Of a stretch of DNA of 64,000 nucleotides, positions 16,370 to 24,834 are shown one piece after another. The position numbers and the translations under genes were made by a program. Below the pieces are notes generated by a model, which was not told the origin of the DNA, made no database searches, and was given only the letters and a program-made list of their open reading frames with translations. Source of the stretch: Desulfosporosinus acidiphilus SJ4 (GTDB taxonomy: Bacteria; Bacillota; Desulfitobacteriia; Desulfitobacteriales; Desulfitobacteriaceae). The DNA is taken from assembly GCF_000255115.2 (NCBI RefSeq), contig NC_018068.1, forward strand, positions 3,257,977 to 3,321,976. Reading direction: 5' to 3'. Every line of letters starts with the position of its first letter. Position 1 is the first letter of the stretch.

Positions 16370-16852
16370 TTAAAAATAAATATGTTTTGCATTGATATGA
16401 CCTTCTTGCACTTCAAGCCAGCCAAAAGAATATTGAGGTTCACGTCGTTTGTCCGTAGGGGAACCAGGATTAAACATAAGTACTCCATTATGGCACTTGA
16501 GAGTTGGAGTATGACTATGCCCAAATACAATAACATCAACATGATTCGACTCAAAGGCTGAATAAGCCCGTTCTAAGGTAGTCTTTCCCTTGCCTTGATG
16601 TCCATGGATAATACCAAATTTAAACGATTCACATTCAACCCATTCTTGACTTGGCAAATCTACAGTCCAGTCATCACAATTCCCGCACACTGCTTTTACT
16701 GGGGCAACAAGGGAAAGTTCATCAACGAGTTCCTTGTGTGTTAAGTCTCCTGCATGAAGAATGAGATCCGCGTCGCTTAAATGCTCCCATACCAAACGCG
16801 GCAGTGATCGTCCGGCTTTTAGATGGGTATCAGATAATACAGCAATTCTCAT
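16370..16852 (-). CDS. YfcE/MJ0936-type metallophosphoesterase
   Basis: About 160 residues from the ATG at 16852, preceded by GAGGTG. Full calcineurin-like motif set: DTH near residue 9, HAGD, GNCD, HGHQGK and GHSHT, then NPGSPTDKR. Small enzymes of this type hydrolyse phosphodiesters using Mn or Ni; the natural substrate is uncertain. Cytoplasmic, single-gene unit upstream of the FlhB-like pair. Confidence 0.93.
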   Translation of the reverse strand: MRIAVLSDTHLKAGRSLPRLVWEHLSDADLILHAGDLTHKELVDELSLVAPVKAVCGNCDDWTVDLPSQEWVECESFKFGIIHGHQGKGKTTLERAYSAFESNHVDVIVFGHSHTPTLKCHNGVLMFNPGSPTDKRREPQYSFGWLEVQEGHINAKHIYF

Positions 16853-16982
16853 CAGATGCACCTCATATGTAATTTTTCTCATCTTGTTTGTCATCTATAT
16901 TATTCGTTTACAGCTAAATCTTCGCGTTTCGTTGATACATTATAACATAATTCTTGGATTTGGAGAAAAGCTAAGAGTGAAA

Positions 16983-17012
16983 AAGGATTGTAAGGTTTCC
17001 CAAACAATCCTT
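16983..17012 (-). terminator. Terminator after the gene at 17018
   Basis: AAGGATTGT pairs with ACAATCCTT; on the minus strand it is followed by TTTTTC. Confidence 0.75.
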
Positions 17013-17017
17013 AAAAA

Positions 17018-17389
17018 TCAATGTAAATACTTCCCTGGATAACGTTGGCGTTTAATGGCCTTCCGAACTTCGTTGGCGACACGCCAAGTTTCCGGCAGAT
17101 GAGGTGTAATCAATTCTAATTTTCCCGATCTTTTATCGATTAAAATATCAACCGTTGGCTTTCTTCCTTGTTCCTTCTCTCCCGGGTGTAAAATATCAAT
17201 CCCTATTTTATGTTCGTCATATTGAGGAGGAACAAGATAATTTAAAACCTCTTCAGTAGCATCCATTAACTCTATAACTTGTTCTTGAGGATATCCTTCT
17301 CGCAAAAGAATATCTTTTACTTGAGTTAGAGGATGGTCAAGGGTGAGTAACATCTGGGCGCGTTGAATTAAATTGTAATCGATTTCCAT
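17018..17389 (-). CDS. Small soluble protein of unknown function
   Basis: 123 residues. The N-terminal helical part (YNLIQRAQMLLTLDHPLTQVKDILLREGYPQEQVIELMDATEEV, in two segments) looks like a UBA/HTH-sized helical domain; a beta-strand stretch (TVDILIDKRSGKLELITPH) and a basic C terminus (RKAIKRQRYPGKYLH) follow. Not recognised. ATG after GAGGTGCG. Confidence 0.6.
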   Translation of the reverse strand: MEIDYNLIQRAQMLLTLDHPLTQVKDILLREGYPQEQVIELMDATEEVLNYLVPPQYDEHKIGIDILHPGEKEQGRKPTVDILIDKRSGKLELITPHLPETWRVANEVRKAIKRQRYPGKYLH

Positions 17390-17511
17390 GACGCACCTCC
17401 ACTTTATTTTGATGTCTTCATTTTTCCCTTAACCTTTCTAATGAATACTGATGAGTTGTTTACGGATCTGGCGATATCTTACATTAAATTTATGAATATG
17501 AGGAGGTAACA

Positions 17512-17955
17512 ATGTTAAAATTTCTATCACTGCCTTTTGTCATTGCAGCCATTTCCGGGATTGCCATGGCTGTTCAAGGAAGTTTAAACTCTTTATTAAG
17601 TGAGAAAACGTCTTTATTATCTGCTACTTTTGTAGTTCATATTATTGGAACTTTTGTTGCCTTATTAGCTCTCTTAGCATACAAGACACCCATCTTTAAA
17701 CAACATTGGATGTCAGTTCCTTGGTATCTATATCTTGGCGGGGTACTAAGTGTTGTTATTGTAGGACTTGTTGCGGTCAGCATTCCTAAGATCGGCGTAT
17801 GTAATGCAACAACAGCCATTATTATTGGTCAAGTTGCCACCGCAGTTCTTATCGACCATTTTGGTTGGTTTGGTATTCATCGACTTCCCTGGAATCAATG
17901 GCAGCTTTTGGGGATTATTTTGTTTGCGGCTGGAGCGAAACTTCTTTTTCGCTAA
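17512..17955 (+). CDS. DMT-family transporter, DUF606 (YdcZ) type
   Basis: 147 residues with five hydrophobic helices and the DUF606 pattern: GIAMAVQGSLNSLLSEKTS near the start, then YLGGVLSVVIVGLVAVSIPKIG and TAIIIGQVATAVLIDHFGWFG. These half-size EamA-like proteins probably act as dimers; substrates unknown. ATG after GAGGAGGT. Confidence 0.88.
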   Translation: MLKFLSLPFVIAAISGIAMAVQGSLNSLLSEKTSLLSATFVVHIIGTFVALLALLAYKTPIFKQHWMSVPWYLYLGGVLSVVIVGLVAVSIPKIGVCNATTAIIIGQVATAVLIDHFGWFGIHRLPWNQWQLLGIILFAAGAKLLFR

Positions 17956-17957
17956 CA

Positions 17958-18479
17958 TTAGCTATTCGAACGAGCTGTAATAGCTGCCATGTTTATTATA
18001 ATGGAATATATTTCATCGCTGACAATGAATTTATGAATTTGACCATTTGAGGCAAGAATAACCGTATTTTTGCCATTCGAGTTTTTATCTATTTCAATCA
18101 AACGAAGCAAGAATTCATAAGCTTCACTGCTTACAGGAAGTTGCTTAAACACTCCATCGGCAACAAATATTATCCAAAATCCGGAGGTGATCTCGCTTTT
18201 TCCATTATCAAATGCACTGGAGGCATTTGAATAATCTTGGCCCAGGTAATTTTGTGAGTTTATATTATTATAAATTTGATCCGTTGTACCGTTCATAGTG
18301 TAATTGTCATTTAACGTACTTGTTTGAGTCACGGGAGAAGATAAACGATTGTAAATATCTTTAAAAAAATTAGGAAATAACAAATATCCTACGACTCCTA
18401 TGATAAAAATCCATAGGGCCAAGGCTTGTAAATCTTGCCACAATTCACTATGTGGTGGTCTACCCCAGGTATTTGGCAT
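17958..18479 (-). CDS. Membrane-anchored protein of unknown function
   Basis: About 173 residues from the ATG at 18479, which follows GGGGGAG. One hydrophobic helix (about 18-38, ALALWIFIIGVVGYLLF), a Ser/Thr/Asn-rich stretch, then a soluble C-terminal domain (FWIIFVADGVFKQLPVSSEAYEFLLRL...) that reads like a small alpha/beta fold. Convergent with the DUF606 gene with two bases between stops. Family not recognised. Confidence 0.6.
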   Translation of the reverse strand: MPNTWGRPPHSELWQDLQALALWIFIIGVVGYLLFPNFFKDIYNRLSSPVTQTSTLNDNYTMNGTTDQIYNNINSQNYLGQDYSNASSAFDNGKSEITSGFWIIFVADGVFKQLPVSSEAYEFLLRLIEIDKNSNGKNTVILASNGQIHKFIVSDEIYSIIINMAAITARSNS

Positions 18480-18616
18480 AGCCTCTCCCCCTATAGTCAT
18501 GATTTCTATCATAATTAAGCATCCCTAAACATATATACGTTCAGCTATATGAAGATATGTGTAAGATACTTGCATCTAACTAACCCGAGTTCTAAAATAG
18601 AACAGAGGTGTTATAG

Positions 18617-20410
18617 ATGGATATACTCCGCCAAAAACTAAGCCTGCTGCCTCCAAAACCTGGTGTATACCTTATGAAAGACTGCCAAGGTCAAATTATA
18701 TACGTCGGCAAAGCTAAACAACTAAAAAATCGTGTAAAATCGTACTTTACCGGATCCCATGATGGAAAAACCGCTCGTTTAGTGAGCCAGATCATAGATT
18801 TTGAGTATATTTTAACCGATTCCGAAGTAGAAGCTTTAGTACTGGAATGTAATTTAATAAAAAAACATAACCCCAAGTACAACATTCTTCTGCGCGACGA
18901 CAAAACTTACCCTTATTTGATGATTACCCATGAAAGGCACCCGCGGGTTATTGTGACACGTCAAATTAAAAAAGGCTCCGGTAAATATTTCGGACCCTAT
19001 CCCAACGCAACGGCCGCCCAAGAAGCCGCTCGTTTGCTCAACCGTCTTTTTCCTTTTAGAAAATGCCGCCAAATACCGACTCGTTCTTGTCTCTATTATC
19101 ATCTGGATCAATGCTTAGCGCCCTGTGTTCATGATATCACTCCTAATGCCTATGAAGAAATTTCCAAGAATGCAACAACCTTTCTCAATGGCGACCAAAG
19201 TGAAGTATTGAATCTTCTAGCGACAAAAATGCATACAGCTGCAGAATCCCTCCAATTCGAAAGAGCCAAAGAATATCGAGATCTCATCGAGGATTTGAAA
19301 CGCCTTGGTGAGAAGCAAAATATCACTCTCAACGATTTTATTGACCGTGATGTCATTGGCTATGCTCAAACCACTGATCAATTATGTATACAGATATTTT
19401 ATCTTCGTCAAGGTAAATTATTGGCGAGAGATAACTTTATTTTTCCTTATTTCGAAGATCCCGAAGATGCATTTAGTTCCTTTATTGCTCAATTCTACCT
19501 TGATCGTAAAGCATGGCCGAAGGAAATTCTCATCCCTCCTATCGACTCACAAGCCTTAACTAGTCTGTTTCCTATTTCAATTCCTCAAAAAGGGAAAAAA
19601 AGAGATTTAGTTCTCATGGCCATGTCCAATGCTCAAACAACACTTCATGAGCAGATTACTCTGGAAATCCGCCAACAATCGGATAATCTCCAAGCATTGA
19701 CAACCCTTGGGGAGCTCTTGAAGATATCATACCCTAGACGAGTTGAGGCCTTTGATATTTCAAACACGGCCGGCACTCATTCTGTGGCAGGCATGATTCA
19801 GTTTATCGAGGGTAAACCCCATCGAAAAGGCTATCGTAAATTTAAAATTCAACCAATGGAGACTTCCGATGACACTGCTTCTATGAGTCAAGTGATACGC
19901 CGCCGTTACGCTCGCCTTAGATCTGAAGATGAACCTTTGCCGGACCTGATCCTGGTCGACGGGGGAAAAGGTCAAATTAATGCGGCTTTAAAAGAATTGG
20001 AAGCCCTTGGCCTCAATATTCCTGTGGCAGGCATGGTTAAAAATGATCGTCACCAAACAAATGAACTCATGGATAGGGAGGGGAATTCAATTCCCTTGGC
20101 GAGAAACCATCCAACGTTCTTATTGTTGGGGCGAATTCAGAATGAAGTTCACCGTTTCGCCATCACCTTTCACCGGCAGCAGCGAACTAAAAATATGACA
20201 CTTTCTGCTTTAGACGGAATAACTGGAATCGGGCCCAAACGCAAGCAGCATCTCTTACAGCATTATTCTTCCCTTTCTGAGATACAGAAGGCTACTATAG
20301 AAGAACTACAAGCGACAGGACTGCCAAGAGCAATTGCAGTCTCAATTTTTGAATATTTTCACCCGGCTCCGTCACTTAACCCTTTGGAGGAGGAGAAATC
20401 AATTCCATGA
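18617..20410 (+). CDS. uvrC: Excinuclease ABC subunit C
   Basis: 597 residues. The N-terminal GIY-YIG nuclease domain starts PPKPGVYLMKD and has IIYVGKAKQLKNR; it makes the 3' incision. A UVR domain (about 200-235, LQFERAKEYRDLIEDLKRL) contacts UvrB; the central RNase H-like domain (FDISNTAGTHSVAGMI, LILVDGGKGQ) makes the 5' incision; the helix-hairpin-helix at 540-580 (LDGITGIGPKRKQHLL) binds DNA. Standard length. Nucleotide excision repair; uvrA and uvrB are not in the window. Confidence 0.97.
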   Translation: MDILRQKLSLLPPKPGVYLMKDCQGQIIYVGKAKQLKNRVKSYFTGSHDGKTARLVSQIIDFEYILTDSEVEALVLECNLIKKHNPKYNILLRDDKTYPYLMITHERHPRVIVTRQIKKGSGKYFGPYPNATAAQEAARLLNRLFPFRKCRQIPTRSCLYYHLDQCLAPCVHDITPNAYEEISKNATTFLNGDQSEVLNLLATKMHTAAESLQFERAKEYRDLIEDLKRLGEKQNITLNDFIDRDVIGYAQTTDQLCIQIFYLRQGKLLARDNFIFPYFEDPEDAFSSFIAQFYLDRKAWPKEILIPPIDSQALTSLFPISIPQKGKKRDLVLMAMSNAQTTLHEQITLEIRQQSDNLQALTTLGELLKISYPRRVEAFDISNTAGTHSVAGMIQFIEGKPHRKGYRKFKIQPMETSDDTASMSQVIRRRYARLRSEDEPLPDLILVDGGKGQINAALKELEALGLNIPVAGMVKNDRHQTNELMDREGNSIPLARNHPTFLLLGRIQNEVHRFAITFHRQQRTKNMTLSALDGITGIGPKRKQHLLQHYSSLSEIQKATIEELQATGLPRAIAVSIFEYFHPAPSLNPLEEEKSIP

Positions 20411-20580
20411 TCTTAAATTACAGAGTGGAGTTATGCCGAAAATGTTACTATAAACGCACTCAACAATGCTTAAGTACAGATGACTATATCAATAATTCAA
20501 ATGACTTTTTAACGAAACCTGGCGGTGAGTGTCTTCACTACAGGCCCGTTCCTTGGGTACCTCGACCCCCACTTCAATGA
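20407..20580 (+). CDS. Small Cys-rich protein coupled to uvrC
   Basis: 57 residues, read directly: begins MILNYRVELCRKCYYKRTQQC and has a further cysteine in GGECLHYRP. The ATG overlaps the uvrC stop (ATGA) and follows GGAGGAGGAG, so translation is probably coupled. CxxC plus two later cysteines suggest a metal site. The last few codons (PPLQ) lie in the left hairpin of a family 2 repeat, so the natural C terminus may have been replaced by the insertion. Confidence 0.6.
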   Translation: MILNYRVELCRKCYYKRTQQCLSTDDYINNSNDFLTKPGGECLHYRPVPWVPRPPLQ

Positions 20581-20740
20581 GTGAGGGTTACTCCTTCTAT
20601 TTCTTCAGCGGGGAGTAGAGCCCATCCTTCAGCGCGATAGCATTTGTTATTGGCTAGGCACTTGCGGAGCGAAACTGTCCACAGGACACTTTCGGCACCA
20701 AAGCCCCGAGATTCAACTTGAGTTGAACAAGTTCACTAAA
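20560..20740 (+). repeat. Dispersed repeat family 2, copy 1 (longest)
   Basis: It contains, in order: a hairpin CCCCCACT/AGTGaGGG (about 20563-20587), TACTCC/GGAGTA, the shared core AGCGCGATAG...TTGTTATTGGCTAGGC, the hairpin GTCC-aca-GGAC inside CGAAA/TTTCG, and the tail hairpin TTCAAC/GTTGAA followed by AAGTTCACT. Copies 2 and 3 share these parts at 28610-28745 and, inverted and shortened, at 36196-36302. There is no transposase. Confidence 0.8.
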
Positions 20741-20755
20741 TACTTTTATGATGAT

Positions 20756-21436
20756 CTAATTAACCCGCCGTGCGCCTAAATAACGGTTTGCATAATAGTT
20801 CTCATTCAAATTGGTAACACGAATACCTTTATTTGAGGCATGAACAAAACGCCCTCCGCCAATATAAATACCCACGTGAGAGGCCCCTGAGGCATAAGTT
20901 GAAAAGAAAACCAAATCACCTACTTGCAGCTGTCCTCGGCTCACTGAGGCTCCAACTCTAAATTGCTCGGCAGCCGTTCTAGGCAAAGAAGTATTTACCG
21001 CCCGGTATACATACTGGGTAAATCCTGAACAATCAAAGCCGCTTCGACTCGTTCCGCCAAAACGGTAAGGGACACCCTGCAGGCTTAGTGCATTAGCAAT
21101 TAATTGGTAACTGTCCGACCGTGAGACATGACTTTGGGACGCATTTGCCACTTGAACAGGCTCGGATTGAATCGTTTCGGGTCTTGTTGTCGGAACCTGG
21201 ACTACCGTTGAATTTGTTTTCTCTGCAGATTTGCCAATGTCACTTGTGGTAATTGAAGGATTCTTCCAATGGAACTGAGTGCGGATGGTCTTGGTGTAGG
21301 ATCCAGTTGACAGGGAAATTGAAACTGAGTTGGCGGCAACTTTACCCGTTTCCGGTACTGATAGACTGCTTGCCAACAAGATGCCTGCCAAAACTGTGCT
21401 TCCTAACCACATCCGCCCGGATGAGGAAATTAGCAA
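20756..21436 (-). CDS. NlpC/P60 cell-wall hydrolase
   Basis: About 226 residues. I place the start at the TTG at 21436, seven bases after AAAGGTGG; an ATG at 21454 has no ribosome binding site and touches the riboswitch. It has a signal peptide, a low-complexity linker (about 40-105), then a C-terminal NlpC/P60 domain with the catalytic triad: Cys in FDCSGF, His in ASHVGIYIG, and His in FVHAS. It cuts peptidoglycan peptides outside the cell. Control by c-di-AMP links it to wall and turgor homeostasis. Confidence 0.92.
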   Translation of the reverse strand: MLISSSGRMWLGSTVLAGILLASSLSVPETGKVAANSVSISLSTGSYTKTIRTQFHWKNPSITTSDIGKSAEKTNSTVVQVPTTRPETIQSEPVQVANASQSHVSRSDSYQLIANALSLQGVPYRFGGTSRSGFDCSGFTQYVYRAVNTSLPRTAAEQFRVGASVSRGQLQVGDLVFFSTYASGASHVGIYIGGGRFVHASNKGIRVTNLNENYYANRYLGARRVN

Positions 21437-21455
21437 GGAAAATCCACCTTTCATT

Positions 21456-21564
21456 TGCTTACGAGGTTAGTTGACGGATTCGGGCTAAAGGTGTAAGCCC
21501 TACACGAAATTCGTGATTCACCCCAAGAAAGTCCCCCGCTCCTAACATAGTTGGGATTCAGCAT
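21456..21564 (-). promoter_or_regulatory. Cyclic di-AMP riboswitch (ydaO/yuaA class)
   Basis: The leader of the hydrolase gene carries hallmark strings of this class: GCGGGGGAC, TTGGGGTGAATC, TAGGGCTTACACC, TTTAGCCCGAATCCGTC and CTAACCTCGTAAGC. The closing helix TGCT/AGCA ends just before the gene's ribosome binding site, so control could act on translation; no terminator hairpin is seen between aptamer and gene. The class normally switches genes off when c-di-AMP is high and often governs NlpC/P60 or related wall hydrolases. Confidence 0.93.
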
Positions 21565-21593
21565 TTACTATTAGTCTATTCGTCTATGTTAGG
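21541..21593. repeat. 10-bp inverted repeat spanning the 5' side of the riboswitch
   Basis: CCTAACATAG and CTATGTTAGG are perfect complements. One arm is upstream of the aptamer and the other lies inside its 5' part, so pairing between them would compete with, or extend, an aptamer helix. Confidence 0.6.
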
Positions 21594-21693
21594 CTATTCG
21601 CCAGTATGTCTAAAAAGGCCTGCAATAATTCGTGGAAATTCTAACTAGCAATTCCATTATTTTTGCAACTCAGGAAACATTTAGTAAATCTAT

Positions 21694-21832
21694 CAAGAAA
21701 ACTTAGCCGGCCCTAAGCCTCCGGCGAAAGCGGCAGGTTAGTTGCACTTATGCCAGAGGACGAAGACACTGTCTTCGCACGAATTAGCTCATCTTGCAGT
21801 ATACAACCAAGGGTTATACTCTCTGATAGTAC
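21694..21832 (-). repeat. Dispersed repeat family 1, copy C (full length)
   Basis: Head CTTAG...CTAAG (compare CTTGG...CCAAG in copy A), core GTTGCACTTATGCC, central hairpin CGAAGACA/TGTCTTCG (compare GGCA/TGCC in copy A), tail GGGTTATACTCTCTGATAGTAC. It lies between the large RNA candidate and the riboswitch. Confidence 0.85.
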
Positions 21833-21868
21833 AAAAAACCGCCCCTCAAATTGAGGGGCGGGTTTTTT
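21833..21868. terminator. Strong bidirectional terminator ending the large RNA candidate
   Basis: A 13-bp GC-rich stem (CCGCCCCTCAA / TTGAGGGGCGG) with TTTTTT on both sides. On the minus strand it follows the structured region 21870-22465. Confidence 0.9.
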
Positions 21869-22460
21869 CTTGGGCCACAGGAGGCTAAAGAGTCAATATT
21901 GAGGCTTAGGTCAAGTAGGTTTTCCCACTGAGCTCCTTCGGTTTCCCATAAGGCGATTTCTCCTTTTTCTCAGCCTGGGATGTCACCATCACCAGAACTT
22001 GATCACCACTTAGTCCCCACTTCAATCCTCTCTAGTTAACGTTCTAGAAGTTTCCTTAACACTCCTAGACAATCTAGCCTCTTTTGCAGAAAAGCATTTC
22101 CGGCAGTTTGTAAGGCATCGGCCAACACCTTCCAAACCTCTTACAGCCTTCCCAACTTTTCCACCTCAAGGCAGGCTACACTGCACTAAGTTCCTTCCTA
22201 ATGCAGGTTCTACCCTAAGCCATAGCTATAAAAGCCACGCACTTAGGCCTCCACGGAAAAGGGTCGCGCCCGCATGCCATTGCGGATCCCCCTCATTCCT
22301 TAACCCCCAGCAGCAGCCCTCGACTGGGCGTCGAAAGCCACCACCAGGAACTTCATCGGTATGCCCTCGGCGGATTATTAGGCCCGCCTTCGATTGCCAA
22401 TCGTGCACTAGAATAACGCTCCATAGCCCAAAGTAAAATTAATGTCTCAAAGAATTTACA
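21833..22460 (-). ncRNA. Large structured RNA gene candidate, about 630 nt, class not identified
   Basis: No credible protein is encoded, yet the minus strand has a sigma-A promoter at its upstream end and a strong terminator at its downstream end. In RNA sense there are many hairpins: CTGG-u-GATG closed by a GUGA tetraloop (21975-21995), CTAGGAGT/ACTTCTAG, AAGGTGT/ATGCCTT, CTGCATTA/TAGTGCAG, CCTAAG/CTTAGG, CCGCA/TGCGG, GGCGG/CCGCC and CGATTG-g-CAATCG. It is GC-richer than its surroundings. Length and host type fit the OLE class of large Firmicute RNAs, but I cannot confirm this from sequence memory. Group II intron remnants are the main alternative. Confidence 0.6.
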
Positions 22461-22466
22461 GTGATT

Positions 22467-22495
22467 ATTTTACCTGATTATCGTTACTTTGTAAA
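22467..22495 (-). promoter_or_regulatory. Sigma-A promoter of the large RNA candidate
   Basis: TTTACA at 22495-22490, a 17-base spacer, and TAAAAT at 22472-22467 (minus strand). Start of transcription expected near 22460, within the non-coding region and 150 bases after the DUF711 stop. Confidence 0.7.
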
Positions 22496-22618
22496 AAACC
22501 TTTTAGCTAGTTATACCTTCGATAGAGCGAGCAAAAACTTTTATCGAGTTTCTTATTATCATAGAATCGAATATTTCCTACGAAAATCAGTAAAAATAAA
22601 GATAATAAAGCCTAAATT

Positions 22619-23986
22619 TTAATTGGACAAACTTGTAATGGGAGCAGGAATCCTACCTCCGCGCTTTATAAATGTTTTTGAAGAAAAGGGATGAATATCC
22701 ATAACCGGAGCACCACCCAATAATCCTCCGAACTCAACACGTTCCCCGGCATTTTTGCCGATGGCGGGAATGATTCGAACAGCCGTTGTTTTTTTATTGA
22801 TCATTCCGATGGCAGCTTCATCAGCTATGATAGCAGAAATAGTTTCCGAGCTCACATTCCCGGGCAGCGCAATCATGTCTAAACCAACGGAACAAACACA
22901 AGTCATTGCTTCAAGTTTATCCAGATTCAAAGCTCCGACTTCAACTGCATTAACCATCCCGGCATCTTCAGAGACGGGGATAAAAGCGCCGCTTAGCCCG
23001 CCGACATGAGAAGAAGCCATCGCGCCGCCTTTTTTAACCGCATCGTTTAGTAGAGCTAAGGCAGCCGTTGTTCCATGAGTTCCACACCGTTCTAAACCCA
23101 TGTTTTCAAGAATCTCCGCCACACTATCACCGATTGCCGGCGTAGGAGCCAAAGATAAATCAACAATCCCAAAAGGAACCTGTAAAGCCTTGGAGGCAGC
23201 TCGACCAATCAATTCACCCATCCTCGTGATTTTAAAGGCTGTTTGTTTTATAAGATTCGATAGTTCACCGAAATCTGCATCCGGGTATTCCTTGACAACC
23301 TTTGCCACAACTCCCGGACCGCTTACTCCAACATTAATTACACATTCCGGTTCCCCAACACCATGAAAAGCACCGGCCATGAAGGGATTATCTTCCGGAG
23401 CGTTGCAGAAGACAACAAGTTTCGCCGCACCAATACCGTCTTGATCAGCGGTTTTACGTGCGGTATCCAGAATAACCTCTCCCATCTTTAATACCGCATC
23501 CATATTTATTCCGGCCTTCGTTGTTCCAATATTAACGGATGAGCATACATAGTTTGTTTCGCTCAAAGCCTGAGGAATTGCCTCAATTAAGGCCAAATCT
23601 CCATTCGTAAATCCCTTTTGCACCAATGCCGAAAAACCGCCGATAAAATTAATGCCTAACTCATTGGCTGCCCGGTCTAAGGCCCTTGCGATTTTAACCA
23701 TTCCTTCCGGCGATAAATGAGCTGCCGCGATGGCTATCGGTGTAACTGCAACACGTTTATTAATAATCGGGATTCCAAAGCGTGACGAGACCTGTTCCCC
23801 AACGCTAACCAATTGACTTGCTTTTTTCACGATCTTATCATAAATTTTCCGTTCCAAAGAATTAATATCGTCTGTTATGCAGTCCAACAAACTTATACCC
23901 ATGGTGATCGTTCTAATATCAAGATTCTCTTCATGAATCATCTTGATCGTTTGTTGAATTTCTTCACGGGCAAATGTAATCGTCAT
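22619..23986 (-). CDS. DUF711 (PFL-like, UPF0210) protein
   Basis: 455 residues, the family's usual length. Contains [12 protein letters not shown], the glycine-rich [42 protein letters not shown], and the C-terminal [13 protein letters not shown]. The fold resembles pyruvate formate-lyase but lacks a proven activity. As in many Firmicutes and archaea, it lies just downstream of a small ACT-domain gene, with which it forms an operon. Confidence 0.93.
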   Translation of the reverse strand: MTITFAREEIQQTIKMIHEENLDIRTITMGISLLDCITDDINSLERKIYDKIVKKASQLVSVGEQVSSRFGIPIINKRVAVTPIAIAAAHLSPEGMVKIARALDRAANELGINFIGGFSALVQKGFTNGDLALIEAIPQALSETNYVCSSVNIGTTKAGINMDAVLKMGEVILDTARKTADQDGIGAAKLVVFCNAPEDNPFMAGAFHGVGEPECVINVGVSGPGVVAKVVKEYPDADFGELSNLIKQTAFKITRMGELIGRAASKALQVPFGIVDLSLAPTPAIGDSVAEILENMGLERCGTHGTTAALALLNDAVKKGGAMASSHVGGLSGAFIPVSEDAGMVNAVEVGALNLDKLEAMTCVCSVGLDMIALPGNVSSETISAIIADEAAIGMINKKTTAVRIIPAIGKNAGERVEFGGLLGGAPVMDIHPFSSKTFIKRGGRIPAPITSLSN

Positions 23987-24033
23987 TCACGATTCCCTCC
24001 ACAATTACCTTTAATATTCTTTCAACGCCAATC

Positions 24034-24327
24034 CTAAATGCGGTGCATATAAGTGAAAATATCCTCGTGTTGAACCTTTACTTGAAGTCCTTTCTCAAGC
24101 CCCTCACGTTCAAGAGTATTGGCTAATGCAACTAACTCCAACGTTGCAGATTTCAAGTCAACTACCATGATCATCGTAAAAAACTCTTTAAGAATCGTCT
24201 GGCTTATATCTAAAATGTTTACTTGAAACTCTGCAAGTTTATTGGAAACCCAGGCAATAATCCCTATCTGGTCTCGTCCAATAACCGTAATGATGGCTCG
24301 ATTGGACTCTTCTCGAATCACTGACAT
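24034..24327 (-). CDS. ACT domain protein (UPF0237)
   Basis: 97 residues, a single ACT-type regulatory domain: AIITVIGRDQIGIIAWVSNKLAEF, then ILDISQTILKEFFTMIMVVDL. ACT domains bind amino acids or similar small ligands. The 47-base gap to the DUF711 gene and the widespread pairing of the two families suggest that it regulates that protein. ATG after AAAGGGAGG. Confidence 0.93.
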   Translation of the reverse strand: MSVIREESNRAIITVIGRDQIGIIAWVSNKLAEFQVNILDISQTILKEFFTMIMVVDLKSATLELVALANTLEREGLEKGLQVKVQHEDIFTYMHRI

Positions 24328-24367
24328 ATTGTTATCCTCCCTTTGAGACGTTAGTATATGTTATGTC

Positions 24368-24394
24368 AAAAGAGAGCCCCAAAGAGCTCTCTTT
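24368..24394 (-). terminator. Terminator of the HesB-like gene
   Basis: AAAGAGAGC pairs with GCTCTCTTT; on the minus strand followed by TTTTGAC. It lies 15 bases after the stop. Confidence 0.75.
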
Positions 24395-24408
24395 AGAAAC
24401 TTTACGTA

Positions 24409-24732
24409 TTATGAACAACTTCCGCCGCAGCTATCACAACCGCCGCTCGGATTGGCTGTGCGGATTTCGAACCCACCGCCATTTTGAGAATCAATGAAAT
24501 CAATTGTTGCGCCCTCTAAATAAGAGGAAAGCTTCTTATCGGTGAGTATTGACACGCCAAAGCCTTCATCAAGTACATCATCCGTTGTCTTTGACTCATC
24601 CAGAGTCATGCCGAAATTCGGCCCACCTCAGCCAGCACCTGCTAAATAAAGCCTAAGAAATGCATTTTCTTTATTTTGGCTTTTTAACACTTCTTTAACT
24701 TTTTGGGCGGCGAGCTCTGTTATTGCTACCAT
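24409..24732 (-). CDS. HesB/IscA-like protein with predicted selenocysteine at position 35
   Basis: 107 residues if the in-frame UGA at 24628-24630 is read as selenocysteine. Translation from the ATG at 24732 gives MVAITELAAQKVKEVLK..., then LYLAGAG-U-GGPNFGMTLDES. The UGA sits exactly at the conserved cysteine of HesB/IscA proteins; the frame continues intact to GGFEIRTANPSGGCDSCGG. A hairpin (GCCGA/UCGGC within GAG/CUC) lies just after the UGA, as a bacterial SECIS should. HesB-like selenoproteins are a known family. Without this reading the gene would appear as an N-terminally truncated 66-residue ORF starting at 24609. Confidence 0.85.
24604..24630 (-). promoter_or_regulatory. Candidate SECIS element and UGA codon
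   Basis: In RNA sense, UGA is followed by GGUGG, then GCCGA-AUU-UCGGC, then AUGACUC; a lower GAG/CUC pairing can close it. Position immediately 3' of the UGA is what SelB-dependent decoding requires. Confidence 0.6.
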
Positions 24733-24834
24733 AAATCTCACTCCCTTTCATCTCGCTAGTCCTAAATATACCATATTTTTAGTTTTTAGCAAGGAAAAAT
24801 AAACTAAAATTTAAACCAATTTATCATTTAAATC

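Noticed and set aside
22226-22408. 60-codon minus-strand ORF inside the large RNA candidate
   Set aside because: Low-quality composition, no ribosome binding site, and it overlaps several base-paired stems.
21870-22465. Group II intron
   Set aside because: I did not find a domain V-like hairpin, 5' GUGYG consensus or reverse transcriptase remnant; it cannot be fully excluded.
24409-24609. 66-residue HesB fragment starting at 24609
   Set aside because: The upstream frame is intact apart from one UGA at a conserved cysteine; the fragment lacks the N-terminal half of the fold.
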